This document shows positions 39,978 through 48,793 of a DNA stretch of 64,000 nt, one piece after another (within the stretch, counting starts at the first letter, position 1; every line of letters starts with the position of its first letter). Origin of the DNA: Bacteroidota bacterium. Its GTDB lineage: Bacteria > Bacteroidota > Bacteroidia > Chitinophagales > LD1. Made by a program: the position numbers and the translations under genes. Under the pieces are notes generated by a model. It was not told the DNA's origin. It saw nothing but the letters and a program-made list of their open reading frames with translations, and did not search any database. The DNA lies in assembly GCA_016722375.1 (NCBI GenBank), contig JADKJG010000012.1, forward strand, positions 1-64,000. The letters are read 5' to 3'.

Positions 39978-40499
39978 ATGATGGCAAAAATCAGACCGGC
40001 AAAGATACTCTTCCTGATTAGCATATTCACGCTTATTCTAACTTCCTGCGAAAGAAAAAGTTGTAATAGTGTGGTTTGTCCTCTAGGGCAGATTTGTCTG
40101 AACGGAAATTGTATTTGCCCAAACGGTTATGAAGGAACTGATTGTCAGACTTTAAGTGCAGACAAGTATGTAGGCAATTATATTGTTTATGAAAGTTGCC
40201 CAGGCTCTACTACTGGAAACCCTTTCGGACAGTACAACACATACATAGGCTACGACCCGAGCTATCCAAACCAGTTAATCATTTATAATCTCTTCAATCA
40301 GGGTTCTGCTTATGCCAGCATTTATACTGACGGTAGTAATCAGGGCAATACTTTAATTGTAAAAACACAAAACTTGGGAAGTATCACGGTATATGGCGAT
40401 GGAAATTACGACCCAAGCACCCGCCGAATTACTATGACATTTGATTACACATTCAATTTCAATAATTACCAGTGTATCCACACCTTTTATAAGCAATAG
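39978..40499 (+). CDS. Small lipoprotein with EGF-like motif
   Basis: 173 residues. The signal peptide ends LTSC (lipobox, Cys24). It is followed at once by an EGF-like six-cysteine pattern (CNSVVCPLGQICLNGNCICPNGYEGTDC). The rest (about 60-173) is beta-rich and rich in Tyr, Asn and Gly, without a family match. It is likely anchored to the outer membrane and exposed to the periplasm or surface. A second in-frame ATG at 39981 is an equally good start. Confidence 0.75.
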   Translation: MMAKIRPAKILFLISIFTLILTSCERKSCNSVVCPLGQICLNGNCICPNGYEGTDCQTLSADKYVGNYIVYESCPGSTTGNPFGQYNTYIGYDPSYPNQLIIYNLFNQGSAYASIYTDGSNQGNTLIVKTQNLGSITVYGDGNYDPSTRRITMTFDYTFNFNNYQCIHTFYKQ

Positions 40500-40542
40500 A
40501 ATACACTTGACGGAGCTGCCTTTCCTGTTTATATTTCAATTT

Positions 40543-40550
40543 TATCTTTG
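40543..40550 (+). promoter_or_regulatory. -7 box of the ACMSD-kynureninase operon
   Basis: TATCTTTG matches TAnnTTTG and ends 6 nt before the ATG at 40557. That helps to place the true N-terminus of the decarboxylase. Confidence 0.6.
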
Positions 40551-40556
40551 GTGCAG

Positions 40557-41562
40557 ATGAAGATAGACATCCACACTCACATCATTCCGGAACACATGCC
40601 TCGATGGAGTGAGAAATTCGGCTACGGGGGGCTTTATTCATTTAGAACATCACAAGTCCTGTTGCGCCCGGATGATGAAGGATGATGAATTCTTTCGTGA
40701 GATTCAAGCTAATTGCTGGGATGCTGACACTCGTTTGGAAGAATGTGCCCATAATCATGTTGATGTTCAGGTACTTTCTACCATACCGGTCATGTTCAAT
40801 TATTGGGCAAAACCCAAACATTGTTTGGAGGTATCTAGATTTCTGAACGACCATATTGCCGAGGTGGTAGAACGCTATCCCAAAAAATTTATCGGACTGG
40901 CCACGATTCCTATGCAGGCTACAGATTTGGCAGTAAAAGAAATGGAAAGATGCAAGAAACTGGGCTTTGCAGGAATTGAAATTGGATCAAACATCAATAA
41001 CGACAATCTGAATGAACCTCAATTTTTCTCTATTTATGAGGCAGCGCAGGAATTAGATTTAGCCCTCTTCGTACACCCCTGGAATATGATGGGAGCCAAG
41101 AATATGGGCAAATACTGGCTACCGTGGCTGGTGGGTATGCCTGCAGAAACTAATCGCGCTATTTGTTCGCTCATCTTTGGCGGAGTATTTGAAAAATTTC
41201 CTCGTATCCGGTTTGCTTTTGCTCATGGCGGCGGTTCTTTTCCGGCTAATTTAGGTAGAATTGAAAGAGGGTTCGAGGTGCGTCCCGATCTGACAGCCAT
41301 TGATAATCATGTAAACCCACGCAAATATCTGGGACACTTTTATGTGGACTCTCTGATGCACGACGATAAATTTCTGCGCTATGTAATTGATTTGATTGGT
41401 GAAGATAAAGTATGCCTCGGTAGCGACTATCCCTTTCCGCTTGGCGAGTCGAAGCCCGGCGAGGAAATTCGTCGTTTAAAACTTCCAAAAAAATCAAATG
41501 ATAAATTACTGTTTCAAAACGCTTTAGATTGGTTGAAATTGGATAAAAATAAATTTGTGTGA
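40557..41562 (+). pseudogene. 2-amino-3-carboxymuconate-6-semialdehyde decarboxylase (ACMSD), one frameshift in a G6 run
   Basis: ATG 40557 opens MKIDIHTHIIPEHMP, whose HxH (His6, His8) is the zinc site of amidohydrolase-2 decarboxylases. The frame then leaves at the G6 run 40626-40631. Removing one G restores the expected GYGGFIHLEHH and the long frame to 41562, about 334 residues, normal for ACMSD. Other motifs are CARMMKD, FREIQANCWD, IGLATIPMQ, FVHPWNM, FAHGGGSFPANLGR (second metal His) and LGSDYPFPLGE (metal/catalytic Asp). ACMSD decarboxylates the 3-hydroxyanthranilate ring-cleavage product, diverting tryptophan carbon away from quinolinate and NAD. The next gene is kynureninase, which strengthens the call. 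Confidence 0.88.
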
Positions 41563-42839
41563 TGCAGTTTGAAAATTCTCTTGAGTATGCTCAAAAACTT
41601 GATGAACAGGACCAGATCAAATCCTATCGAAATCTTTTCCATCTTCCCAAAAGAGATGGCAGAGAACTGATTTACTTCTGCGGCAATTCACTGGGACTTC
41701 AGCCCAAGTCGGTTGAATCTCATATTAAAGCCGAATTGAAAGATTGGGCAGAATTGGGTGTTGAAGGCCATCTGCATGGTGAAATCCCTTGGTATTATTG
41801 CCACCATCTCTTTGCAAAATCTATTGTAAAACTTATCGGAGGGAAAGAAAATGAGGTAGTCGTAATGAACCAGCTCTCGGTGAATCTCAACCTATTGCTG
41901 ATTTCCTTTTACCGGCCGAATGGGAAAAGAAATAAAATATTGATTCAGGCTAACGAGTTTCCTTCAGACTACTATGCCATTGAACAACAAATAAAGTTGC
42001 ATGGATTAAATCCGGAAGAGTGCATCATTGAAGTGCGGCCACGAAATGGTGAAACAATCCTTCATACCGACGATATTCTGGCAAAGATTGAAGAACACAG
42101 CGATGAACTAGCACTCATCATGTTTAGCGCGGTGAACTATTACACCGGCCAATTTTTTGAATTGGAGAAGATTTCGAAAATCGCAACAAAGCATCAAGTT
42201 CCATTTGGTGTTGACTTAGCTCATGCCATAGGCAATGTGGAATTAAAACTGCATGATTGGAGCATTGACTTTGCTACCTGGTGTTCCTATAAATATCTCA
42301 ACTCTGGACCTGGAGGGGTGAGTGGAATTTTTGTACATCAGAAGCATGGTCAGGATTTTTCCTTGCCTAGATTGGCAGGTTGGTGGGGCAATGAAGAAAA
42401 AACCAGATTCACTATGCCCAAGAACTTTATTCCTCAGGCTGGGGCGGCTGGCTGGCAAATCAGCAATGCTCCGGTACTTTCTATGGCGGCGCATAGAGCA
42501 TCACTTGAAATTTTTGACAAAGTTGGATTATCCGCATTGAGAAAAAAGAGTGCGCTACTGACTGGTTATCTGGAGTATCTGATTAATAACCAAGAATCCT
42601 CTATGACAGACAATAAGAATTTTCAAATCATCACGCCGCGAAACACCGCAGAGCGAGGTTGTCAACTTTCTATTCAAACAAAAGAAAATGGAAAGAAACT
42701 GTTTCAGCAATTGAGCAGGGAAGGTATCGTAGCTGATTGGCGCGAGCCAGATGTGATTCGCGTAGCACCGGTTCCTTTGTACAATACATTTGAAGAGGTG
42801 TATCGCTTTGCGCATTTATTGAAACAACTTTCTACATAA
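41562..42839 (+). CDS. kynU: Kynureninase
   Basis: 425 residues. It overlaps the ACMSD stop (TGATG). The PLP-lysine motif is WCSYKYLNSGPGG, with IYFCGNSLGLQP at the N-terminus, MNQLSVNLNLL, FPSDYYAIEQQ, GVDLAHAIGN and GWWGNEEKTRF, all characteristic of KynU. It cleaves kynurenine or 3-hydroxykynurenine to (3-hydroxy)anthranilate and alanine. With ACMSD it forms a tryptophan-degradation operon; other pathway genes (kmo, haaO, tdo) are not in this window. Confidence 0.95.
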   Translation: MQFENSLEYAQKLDEQDQIKSYRNLFHLPKRDGRELIYFCGNSLGLQPKSVESHIKAELKDWAELGVEGHLHGEIPWYYCHHLFAKSIVKLIGGKENEVVVMNQLSVNLNLLLISFYRPNGKRNKILIQANEFPSDYYAIEQQIKLHGLNPEECIIEVRPRNGETILHTDDILAKIEEHSDELALIMFSAVNYYTGQFFELEKISKIATKHQVPFGVDLAHAIGNVELKLHDWSIDFATWCSYKYLNSGPGGVSGIFVHQKHGQDFSLPRLAGWWGNEEKTRFTMPKNFIPQAGAAGWQISNAPVLSMAAHRASLEIFDKVGLSALRKKSALLTGYLEYLINNQESSMTDNKNFQIITPRNTAERGCQLSIQTKENGKKLFQQLSREGIVADWREPDVIRVAPVPLYNTFEEVYRFAHLLKQLST

Positions 42840-42868
42840 TCCGTTACCTTTATATACACTAAGCCAAA

Positions 42869-43573
42869 ATGTCACTAATCAAAACGATATGGTGCGTTTT
42901 TCTGTTACTGCACTTTAGCCTTGCATTTTCTCAGATTTCCTATAGGAAAATCGGCATGGCCTCCTTTTACCATGACAAATTTGAAGGACGAAAAACTTCC
43001 AGCGGAGAAATATTCAGGCAAAAGAAACTGACTTGTGCGCACCGAAATTTCCCCTTTGGCACTCGTGTGAAAGTGACCAATTTAGAAAATGAAAAGAGCG
43101 TGATTGTTCGGGTGAATGATCGCGGACCTTATTCTAAAGGCCGTATGATTGACCTGACTTCCAGCGCGGCGCGAAAACTCGGCTTCATCCACGATGGCGA
43201 GGTAGAGGTAGCCATTGAGGTGATGAGTTGTGAAGGAGTTGCCGACAGCCTTTACCTGACTACCGATACCCTCAGGCCTTTTTATATAATAGAATCGCTT
43301 CCTCAAGGCGTTGAAGCCTACTCGATAAAAATCGGCAGCTATCTGTTTGAACAGAAAGTACTGGAAGTAATCAGAGAAGTGAAGGGTGAAACCAATCTGG
43401 AAGTATTTGTGCAGGCACAGGCTTTTAATAAAAATATTCTGTACCGGATATTCGCAGGAAAATTCAAAAAGAAAGGTGAGGCAGAAGAGCAGCGCGGAAA
43501 AATATTGGACTCATTTCCTGAATGTTATGTAGTGGAGATGATAAAAGAAGAGCAGCAGCCTGAAACTAAATAG
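42869..43573 (+). CDS. RlpA-like double-psi beta-barrel protein with SPOR-like C-terminus
   Basis: 234 residues. A signal peptide ends near LAFSQ. The RlpA core (about 25-115) has GMASFYHDKFEGRKTSSGE, LTCAHRNFPFGTRVKVTNL, VRVNDRGPY and GRMIDLTSSAARKLGF; the Asp and His of the lytic transglycosylase active site are present. Residues about 150-225 resemble a SPOR domain (AYSIKIGSYLFEQKVLEV ... YRIFAGKFKKKGEAEEQ), which binds denuded glycan at division sites. Role inferred: peptidoglycan remodelling. Confidence 0.85.
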   Translation: MSLIKTIWCVFLLLHFSLAFSQISYRKIGMASFYHDKFEGRKTSSGEIFRQKKLTCAHRNFPFGTRVKVTNLENEKSVIVRVNDRGPYSKGRMIDLTSSAARKLGFIHDGEVEVAIEVMSCEGVADSLYLTTDTLRPFYIIESLPQGVEAYSIKIGSYLFEQKVLEVIREVKGETNLEVFVQAQAFNKNILYRIFAGKFKKKGEAEEQRGKILDSFPECYVVEMIKEEQQPETK

Positions 43574-43718
43574 ACAAAAAACCCAGTAGATATTCCTTGC
43601 CAACAAGTTTCTACGTCCCCGGCTATCCAAAGCTAATACCTACATTTTCTGTCTAGCGCTTCAATTTGGCATTTACCATTATTACATTTGCTTTGGTTCA
43701 ATAAAGAATACCCGGAGG

Positions 43719-45032
43719 ATGAATATTAAACAATTGTACCAGTGCTTTATTGAGTCGAAAGGGATTTCGACCGATACACGAAAAGACTTAAAGGGCACCC
43801 TGTTTTTCGCCTTGAAAGGAGATAATTTCAACGGCAATCTATTTGCAGCGAAAGCTTTGGAGCAAGGCGCTAATTATGTGGTGGCGGACGAGTTAGCTGA
43901 TGTCTCTCTAGTTGAGAAATTTGGCGAGCGATTTATACTCGTTCCTGATACATTGAAAACCTTGCAGGAGCTTGCGGCCTATCATCGTCAGCAATTCAAT
44001 TGCCCGGTGCTAGCCATCACCGGCTCCAACGGTAAGACGACGACCAAAGAATTAATAGCCGCTGTTCTTTCTCAAAAATTTAAAACCTACTACACCCCCG
44101 GCAATTGGAATAACCACTTTGGAATTCCCCAAACACTTTTATCAGTTGGGAAGGATGCGGAATTCATCGTTATTGAAATGGGAGCCAATCATCAGGGTGA
44201 AATCGCTTCCTATTGCGAATATGTGCAACCGGACTTCGGCCTAATCACCAATGTAGGTATGGCGCATACAGAAGGCTTCGGTGGTTTTGATGGAGTGGTG
44301 AAAGGAAAGACAGAACTATATCAGGACATTGCTGCTCGCCAAGGCAAGCTATTTGTTTGTACCGATCATGCCATACTTATGGATAAAAGCTCGATGGTGA
44401 AAGACCGCATCTTCTATGGTTTAGCGCCGAAAGCAGATTGCCGGGGACACATCGAAAAGTCAGAGGGTGAAATGCTTTCGGTTTATTATGAAACGAAACA
44501 AACACTCATCCAGACACAATTGGTGGGCGATTACAATTTTGAAAATGTGATGAGTGCCATTTGCATCGGCCAATATTTTGGTGTGGAAATAGAGAAAATC
44601 AAAGATGCAATAGAATCATACATCCCTTCCAGCAACCGTTCTCAGAAAATTTCTTATGGCTCCAATACCGTCATCCTCGATGCCTATAATGCCAATCCAT
44701 CCAGCATGAACGAGGCGCTCAAGAATTTTGAAAAGATTCAGGCTCCGAATAAAATGGTCATTCTTGGTCAGATGATGGAACTTGGAATTTATTCGGACGA
44801 AGAGCACAGGAAGATAGCGAAGACTGTGGAGGCTATGCCTTTTTCCAAAAAGGTTTTTGTCGGCGAAGGTTTTTCCTTCCTGAAAAATAATACTTCGGTA
44901 GTTTATTTTGAAAACAGCGGTGAACTAAAAATCTGGTTTCAACAACAGGATTTAAAACAACATTATATCCTTGTTAAAGGTTCCAGAAAAAACAAACTGG
45001 AAGAAATATTGACTCAGACCAACTTGGTATAA
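43719..45032 (+). CDS. murF: UDP-N-acetylmuramoyl-tripeptide--D-alanyl-D-alanine ligase
   Basis: 437 residues, normal for MurF. The ATP-binding loop is GSNGKTTTKE, followed by TPGNWNNHFGIPQTLL, VIEMGANHQGEI, ITNVGMAHTEGFG, DAYNANPSSM and ILGQMMELG. The enzyme adds D-Ala-D-Ala to the UDP-MurNAc-tripeptide in the cytoplasm. A TACATTTG box lies at 43683-43690. GGAGG directly abuts the ATG, too close to serve as a normal Shine-Dalgarno. Its last 19 nt overlap the convergent arginase-family gene. Confidence 0.95.
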   Translation: MNIKQLYQCFIESKGISTDTRKDLKGTLFFALKGDNFNGNLFAAKALEQGANYVVADELADVSLVEKFGERFILVPDTLKTLQELAAYHRQQFNCPVLAITGSNGKTTTKELIAAVLSQKFKTYYTPGNWNNHFGIPQTLLSVGKDAEFIVIEMGANHQGEIASYCEYVQPDFGLITNVGMAHTEGFGGFDGVVKGKTELYQDIAARQGKLFVCTDHAILMDKSSMVKDRIFYGLAPKADCRGHIEKSEGEMLSVYYETKQTLIQTQLVGDYNFENVMSAICIGQYFGVEIEKIKDAIESYIPSSNRSQKISYGSNTVILDAYNANPSSMNEALKNFEKIQAPNKMVILGQMMELGIYSDEEHRKIAKTVEAMPFSKKVFVGEGFSFLKNNTSVVYFENSGELKIWFQQQDLKQHYILVKGSRKNKLEEILTQTNLV

Positions 45033-46180
45033 GCCTTCATCCAACGGTCGGGTAGGTCGTGGTCGCAGGCCTCTTCATAATCTTTGAACGAGCAAGGCAC
45101 TAATTGGTGTCGGCCATATTTTTGCTTATCGCCAAAAGGCAGTTCCATCCACCAGCGGTCGGTTTTTTTGCTGCGCCAGAAAATCAGTTCATGGTCACCT
45201 TCTTCAATGTGGATGGTGAACTTGAAGTGCTCGTCTAAGGTAACCGGATAGTCACTCATGCGGTTGTAATAACCCTCGACAAAATACCAAATCATCTGGG
45301 CCGCAAGCTGGGTGGTCTGGCGGTTACGGTCATAGTCCGGATTGATTTCAAAAATGCCCAGCGAAGTCAGTTTATCACTCAAGCCCGCATAGCGGGTGAT
45401 TTGACACAACTCCTCCCCGCTGAAACCGTTGGGCGAAGCCTGTGCATGCGCCGGAGCATCTGCCTGGCGGAGGCAGGAAATGTCAATACTCAGCATATCG
45501 GCATCGCGCAAAATCGGCTCTGTTTCTTCCAGATTGGCGCGGATTAAACCCAAGCGATGGCAGTCAAAATTCAAGCCTTCTAAAGTTTCAACTGCTTTTA
45601 CATCGTTCAGGTAAGTTTGATAGCCAACGTGGCTATAGTTGAATAAATAGTTGGGAGCTTGCGTAAAAATCTTCATCAGAAAAGACGAAGCATCCATACT
45701 CTTTCCCGGAGCATCTTGCATATCTATTTTTTCATCCAGCACTACGAGATTGATCAGCGCATTCAAGTCCTTATAACCCAAATACTGACCAAAGGTGAGG
45801 TCGTGACTGCCGCCTACAATGATGGGAATGACTTTGTGAGTCAGCAGTTCCAGCATCACAGATGCCAGAGCGAAATGAGTGTCGCGGGGATTGTCGCCGG
45901 GCATAATATTTCCCAGGTCAATCATCTTAAATTCTTTCTCTGCCGGCGGCATGGTGAGTTTATAAAACTCTTTGCGCACCAAGTCGGGTGCTTTGGCAGA
46001 ACCGAGATTCGATTCGTTGCCGCGATCATCTCCTACACCAATCAGTGCCAGGTTAAAATCATGCAGATCGGGCTCGGCACCGTTATAAATAAAAATGTAA
46101 TTGCCGAGTTGCCCCGGATGAAGTTCTGCGCCTTCTAAGAGATTTTCTTTGTCTATGGGTGTGAGGAATTCGTACATCAT
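45014..46180 (-). CDS. Arginase/agmatinase/formimidoylglutamase-family enzyme
   Basis: 388 residues. Ureohydrolase motifs: GGSHDLTFGQY (Mn ligand His) and SIDISCLRQADAPAHAQ (Mn ligands Asp, Asp). The middle motif is altered: LDEKID replaces the usual DAHxD, so one expected His ligand is missing. This seems common in the Bacteroidota formimidoylglutamase-like branch, and activity on arginine should not be assumed. It is longer than typical arginases (about 300) owing to N- and C-terminal extensions (SKKTDRWWMELPFG). Its 3' end overlaps murF by 19 nt in convergent orientation. A second ATG lies at 46177. Confidence 0.85.
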   Translation of the reverse strand: MMYEFLTPIDKENLLEGAELHPGQLGNYIFIYNGAEPDLHDFNLALIGVGDDRGNESNLGSAKAPDLVRKEFYKLTMPPAEKEFKMIDLGNIMPGDNPRDTHFALASVMLELLTHKVIPIIVGGSHDLTFGQYLGYKDLNALINLVVLDEKIDMQDAPGKSMDASSFLMKIFTQAPNYLFNYSHVGYQTYLNDVKAVETLEGLNFDCHRLGLIRANLEETEPILRDADMLSIDISCLRQADAPAHAQASPNGFSGEELCQITRYAGLSDKLTSLGIFEINPDYDRNRQTTQLAAQMIWYFVEGYYNRMSDYPVTLDEHFKFTIHIEEGDHELIFWRSKKTDRWWMELPFGDKQKYGRHQLVPCSFKDYEEACDHDLPDRWMKAYTKLV

Positions 46181-46274
46181 ATATCGAATGTAGCATTCCG
46201 ATATTTCACCGGCGAACGAGGAAGCACTAAAAAATAAACAACGAATGGAGGATTGAACTTTCCGAAGGACGCAT

Positions 46275-47492
46275 TCAGTGCTTGTCCATCATAATCTCTT
46301 GTATGTCCAGTTTCGGTTCTTTGTGTGGTGCATGCGGATTCCATCCCATGATTTGCAGCATAATAAAATAGGAGATTACATAGGCGGGAATGATGTACCA
46401 AGCATTTTTTACCCAAGCCACAATACTTTTTGCCTCGGGGAACATATTTGAAAGCGCCACCCCAGCCGAGGAGCCAAACCAAATCATGCTGCCTCCAAAG
46501 CCCACCGCAAAGGCCAGTATGCCCCAATCATAACCGCCCTGCACCAGAGCCAGTTTGGTCAGTGGAATATTGTCGAACACCGAAGAGAGAAAGCCCAGCC
46601 CCAAAGTTGTATGCCAACTGGCCTCCGGCAATTTATCCACCGGCATCATCGAGGCCGATAGCACCAGCGCCAACAGAAAAATTGTTCCGCTCATGGCATG
46701 GCGAATTACTTTCCAATGTGTGGTGATGATGAATGAGCCGATGAAAATTGCCAACCAAACTCCGATAGCCGGAAAATCAAGGAGAATATTGGCGCCGACC
46801 GCTCCCAACAGCATCAAGACACAGACCAACACCCGCCGTTGGCTGATGTGAACATTCCGTACCTCATCTTTCATGATGGGGTTATATCGGTGTTGCTGTA
46901 TGCTGGCCGGAATGCCGACTAAAATTAGGGCAGGTACCGCCGCCACATAAGCATGCAACACATCAAACAGGTTCACTCCGTCAATCCACATCATGGTGGT
47001 GGTGGTGTCGCCCAGCACCGAGCCGCTTCCGCCGGCATTGCTTGCGGCCACAATCGCTGCGAGGAATGCCAAATGCAATTTGCGCCGATATACCACATGC
47101 GCAATACCACCCCCTATCATTGTGGCGGCGATATTGTCGAGCAGTGCAGAGAGCATAAAAACGATGACCAACAAAGCAAATCCTCCCGTCCAGTTATCAG
47201 GCAAATATTTTGGCAGTCCTGCCGGAATTCCCGAATGTTCAAAATGATCGGCCAGAATGGCAAAGCCAATGAGAAGCCCGAATAGATTCAACAAATCTTT
47301 CCACTCGTGATGCAAATGGCCCACCAGCCCGAAAGAGGTGAACACTGTTTTATAGATCACGATGGCAACCATGCCGGTCAGCGCTACTTCCATCGTTTTG
47401 TGATGAAACAGCGCCACGCCCACTAAGGTCAATCCAAAAAGAAAAAACTCAAGACCTATCCCCCATATATTTACCGGTGCAAATAATTCCAT
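46275..47492 (-). CDS. Sodium:proton antiporter / citrate-transporter-like (NhaD-type)
   Basis: 405 residues from MELFAPVNIW, with about 11 hydrophobic segments. The conserved ion-transporter superfamily features are MLSALLDNIAATMIGGG and AASNAGGSGSVLGDTTTTMMWIDGV in the first half, and SSVFDNIPLTKLAL and AVGFGGSMIWFGSSAGVALSNMFPE in the second, an inverted-repeat pattern typical of NhaD and ArsB-like carriers. It probably exchanges Na+ for H+ across the inner membrane; anion transport is possible. The longer start at 47510 is less likely. Confidence 0.82.
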   Translation of the reverse strand: MELFAPVNIWGIGLEFFLFGLTLVGVALFHHKTMEVALTGMVAIVIYKTVFTSFGLVGHLHHEWKDLLNLFGLLIGFAILADHFEHSGIPAGLPKYLPDNWTGGFALLVIVFMLSALLDNIAATMIGGGIAHVVYRRKLHLAFLAAIVAASNAGGSGSVLGDTTTTMMWIDGVNLFDVLHAYVAAVPALILVGIPASIQQHRYNPIMKDEVRNVHISQRRVLVCVLMLLGAVGANILLDFPAIGVWLAIFIGSFIITTHWKVIRHAMSGTIFLLALVLSASMMPVDKLPEASWHTTLGLGFLSSVFDNIPLTKLALVQGGYDWGILAFAVGFGGSMIWFGSSAGVALSNMFPEAKSIVAWVKNAWYIIPAYVISYFIMLQIMGWNPHAPHKEPKLDIQEIMMDKH

Positions 47493-47571
47493 AGGCGCGA
47501 ATATAATCAAGCAGGGTTATGCTAAGAATTTGGAGACATATCGAAACTCCTATCTGCCGGAGAATGCAATT

Positions 47572-48108
47572 TCAGGACTGCGGACCTTTGTGTTGCTCCA
47601 ACTTCACCTCCAACAATTTTTTGAGGTCTTCATAATCGCAAAGCAACATGCGGTGGTTGATATAAACCGGCGGAGGAAGCAGCCATTTTCTTTTCAGAAA
47701 GAAACGAAACAGGCTGCTCGGCTGGCGCTCAACAAAAGATGTGGGGTCATAAAGTTCCAGTATGATATTCGTTCGCTTGAAATAGCTAATGCCTTGAATG
47801 GATTTTATTTCATTCCATTTCACGAACACTTCCTGATAATAGCTGGCGCGGGAAATAATGCCTTCATCAGTCAGAATCAAGGCTGGTTTGCTGTCAAATA
47901 ATTTTTTGATAGAAGAAAAAAGCATGCCGCCATAAAATATTCCGGCTGCGGTTCCTAAAATGTAAGCTGAAGAAATGTACGTCGTATTTTCATCCATCAC
48001 TTTATAGTAACAAATCATAATCACCACAGTAAGGAATACTGCGGGTACAATCAAAAAAGATACAATCTTGTATTTATCCCAATAAATTTCAAATGGTTTT
48101 TGTGGCAT
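47572..48108 (-). CDS. STM3941-like membrane protein of unknown function
   Basis: 178 residues. Two transmembrane helices (about 15-35 and 48-68) are followed by a PH-like domain with LILTDEGIISRASYYQEVFVKWNEIKSI, the pattern of the STM3941 family. Function unknown. It stands alone, with no operon partner close by on the same strand. Confidence 0.65.
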   Translation of the reverse strand: MPQKPFEIYWDKYKIVSFLIVPAVFLTVVIMICYYKVMDENTTYISSAYILGTAAGIFYGGMLFSSIKKLFDSKPALILTDEGIISRASYYQEVFVKWNEIKSIQGISYFKRTNIILELYDPTSFVERQPSSLFRFFLKRKWLLPPPVYINHRMLLCDYEDLKKLLEVKLEQHKGPQS

Positions 48109-48182
48109 GGTCTTGGTGTTTGGTATGCAAACTACAAAAGTCTTAAAGATTTTTGTGGTTTTTGAATTGGCAGGGGCTGTTG

Positions 48183-48446
48183 CTACCGCCCGTCCCTCTT
48201 TCCATCCTCCTTCTTTTTGATGACGATAAAAACCACAATGCCCACTGCCTCACACATTTGAAGAAACAGGGGCAAGTCAGGAGTGGCTTTGCCTTTCAGA
48301 AATTTGCTGTAGGTGCCGGGGTGGATGTTGAGATGATAAGCAAAGTCCTTTTTATTGGGGAATTTAGGCTTCCGCTGCTTCTCAATCAGATTCACTACCA
48401 TGTGTATGGATTCACACTGCTTCATGGGTGGGGTGTTAGTATCCAC
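48183..48446 (-). CDS. Small helix-turn-helix (XRE-like) protein
   Basis: 87 residues, or 80 from the second Met. KKDFAYHLNIHPGTYSKFLKGKATPDLPLFLQMCEAVGI fits a Cro/CI-type helix-turn-helix: helix 2 FAYHLN, recognition helix PGTYSKFLKG. It resembles a stand-alone XRE regulator or an orphan antitoxin. Neighbours give no hint of a target. Array B begins about 110 nt upstream of its start, so the array lies in its possible promoter region. Confidence 0.65.
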   Translation of the reverse strand: MDTNTPPMKQCESIHMVVNLIEKQRKPKFPNKKDFAYHLNIHPGTYSKFLKGKATPDLPLFLQMCEAVGIVVFIVIKKKEDGKRDGR

Positions 48447-48558
48447 AAAAATAAAGGAAAATCATTTTTAACAAAAACTTGCCAGTGGGGCAAGAATAGT
48501 TTGGAAACAGTGCCGAATGTTGCATTTCCAAAATCGGAAAGGCAAAATGACCCATGTT

Positions 48559-48726
48559 TTACAACATACATCACAGGAGTTACCGCATAAATCCCACGAT
48601 TTACGGCTTGCCGCGCCGGAGTTATGTTGTACATCCGGCGATTTCTGTCAGAACTCCGAGGATTTACGGCTTACCTCTCAGGAGTTTTGTCGTAAATCCT
48701 GTGAGGTAAGCCATGCCGCCGATACC
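48559..48726. repeat. Degenerate tandem array, exact 21-bp period, about 8 units (array B)
   Basis: Units step by exactly 21 bp and mostly begin TTACGG or TTNTGT and end GAG or GAT. Neighbouring units carry complementary halves: CGCCGGA (614-620) with TCCGGCG (634-640), and the 15-bp pair 668-682 with 698-712 (GGCTTACCTC/GAGGTAAGCC core, one mismatch), so the transcript would fold into successive hairpins. A plus-strand frame from ATG 48547 stays open through the array to 48792 (heptads such as SQELPHK, SEDLRLT), ending 1 nt before the next gene. Confidence 0.8.
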
Positions 48727-48793
48727 ATTTACGATAGAAACAAAGATTTCACCATAAAAAATCCATTTTTTAATCAAAAACAAACCAATTAAC

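Noticed and set aside
40557..40683. Programmed frameshift at the G6 run of ACMSD
   Set aside because: No slippery heptamer plus downstream structure is evident, and other homopolymers in the window show the same kind of one-base error, so an artefact is more likely.
45463..45480. REP-like inverted repeat (TGCCT/AGGCA) inserted in the arginase-family gene
   Set aside because: It encodes part of the conserved metal-binding segment (SCLRQAD) with no extra residues compared with the family pattern, so it is ordinary coding sequence.
46177..46527. Extra minus-strand gene overlapping the antiporter
   Set aside because: It is an out-of-frame shadow of the conserved antiporter C-terminus, with no family match.
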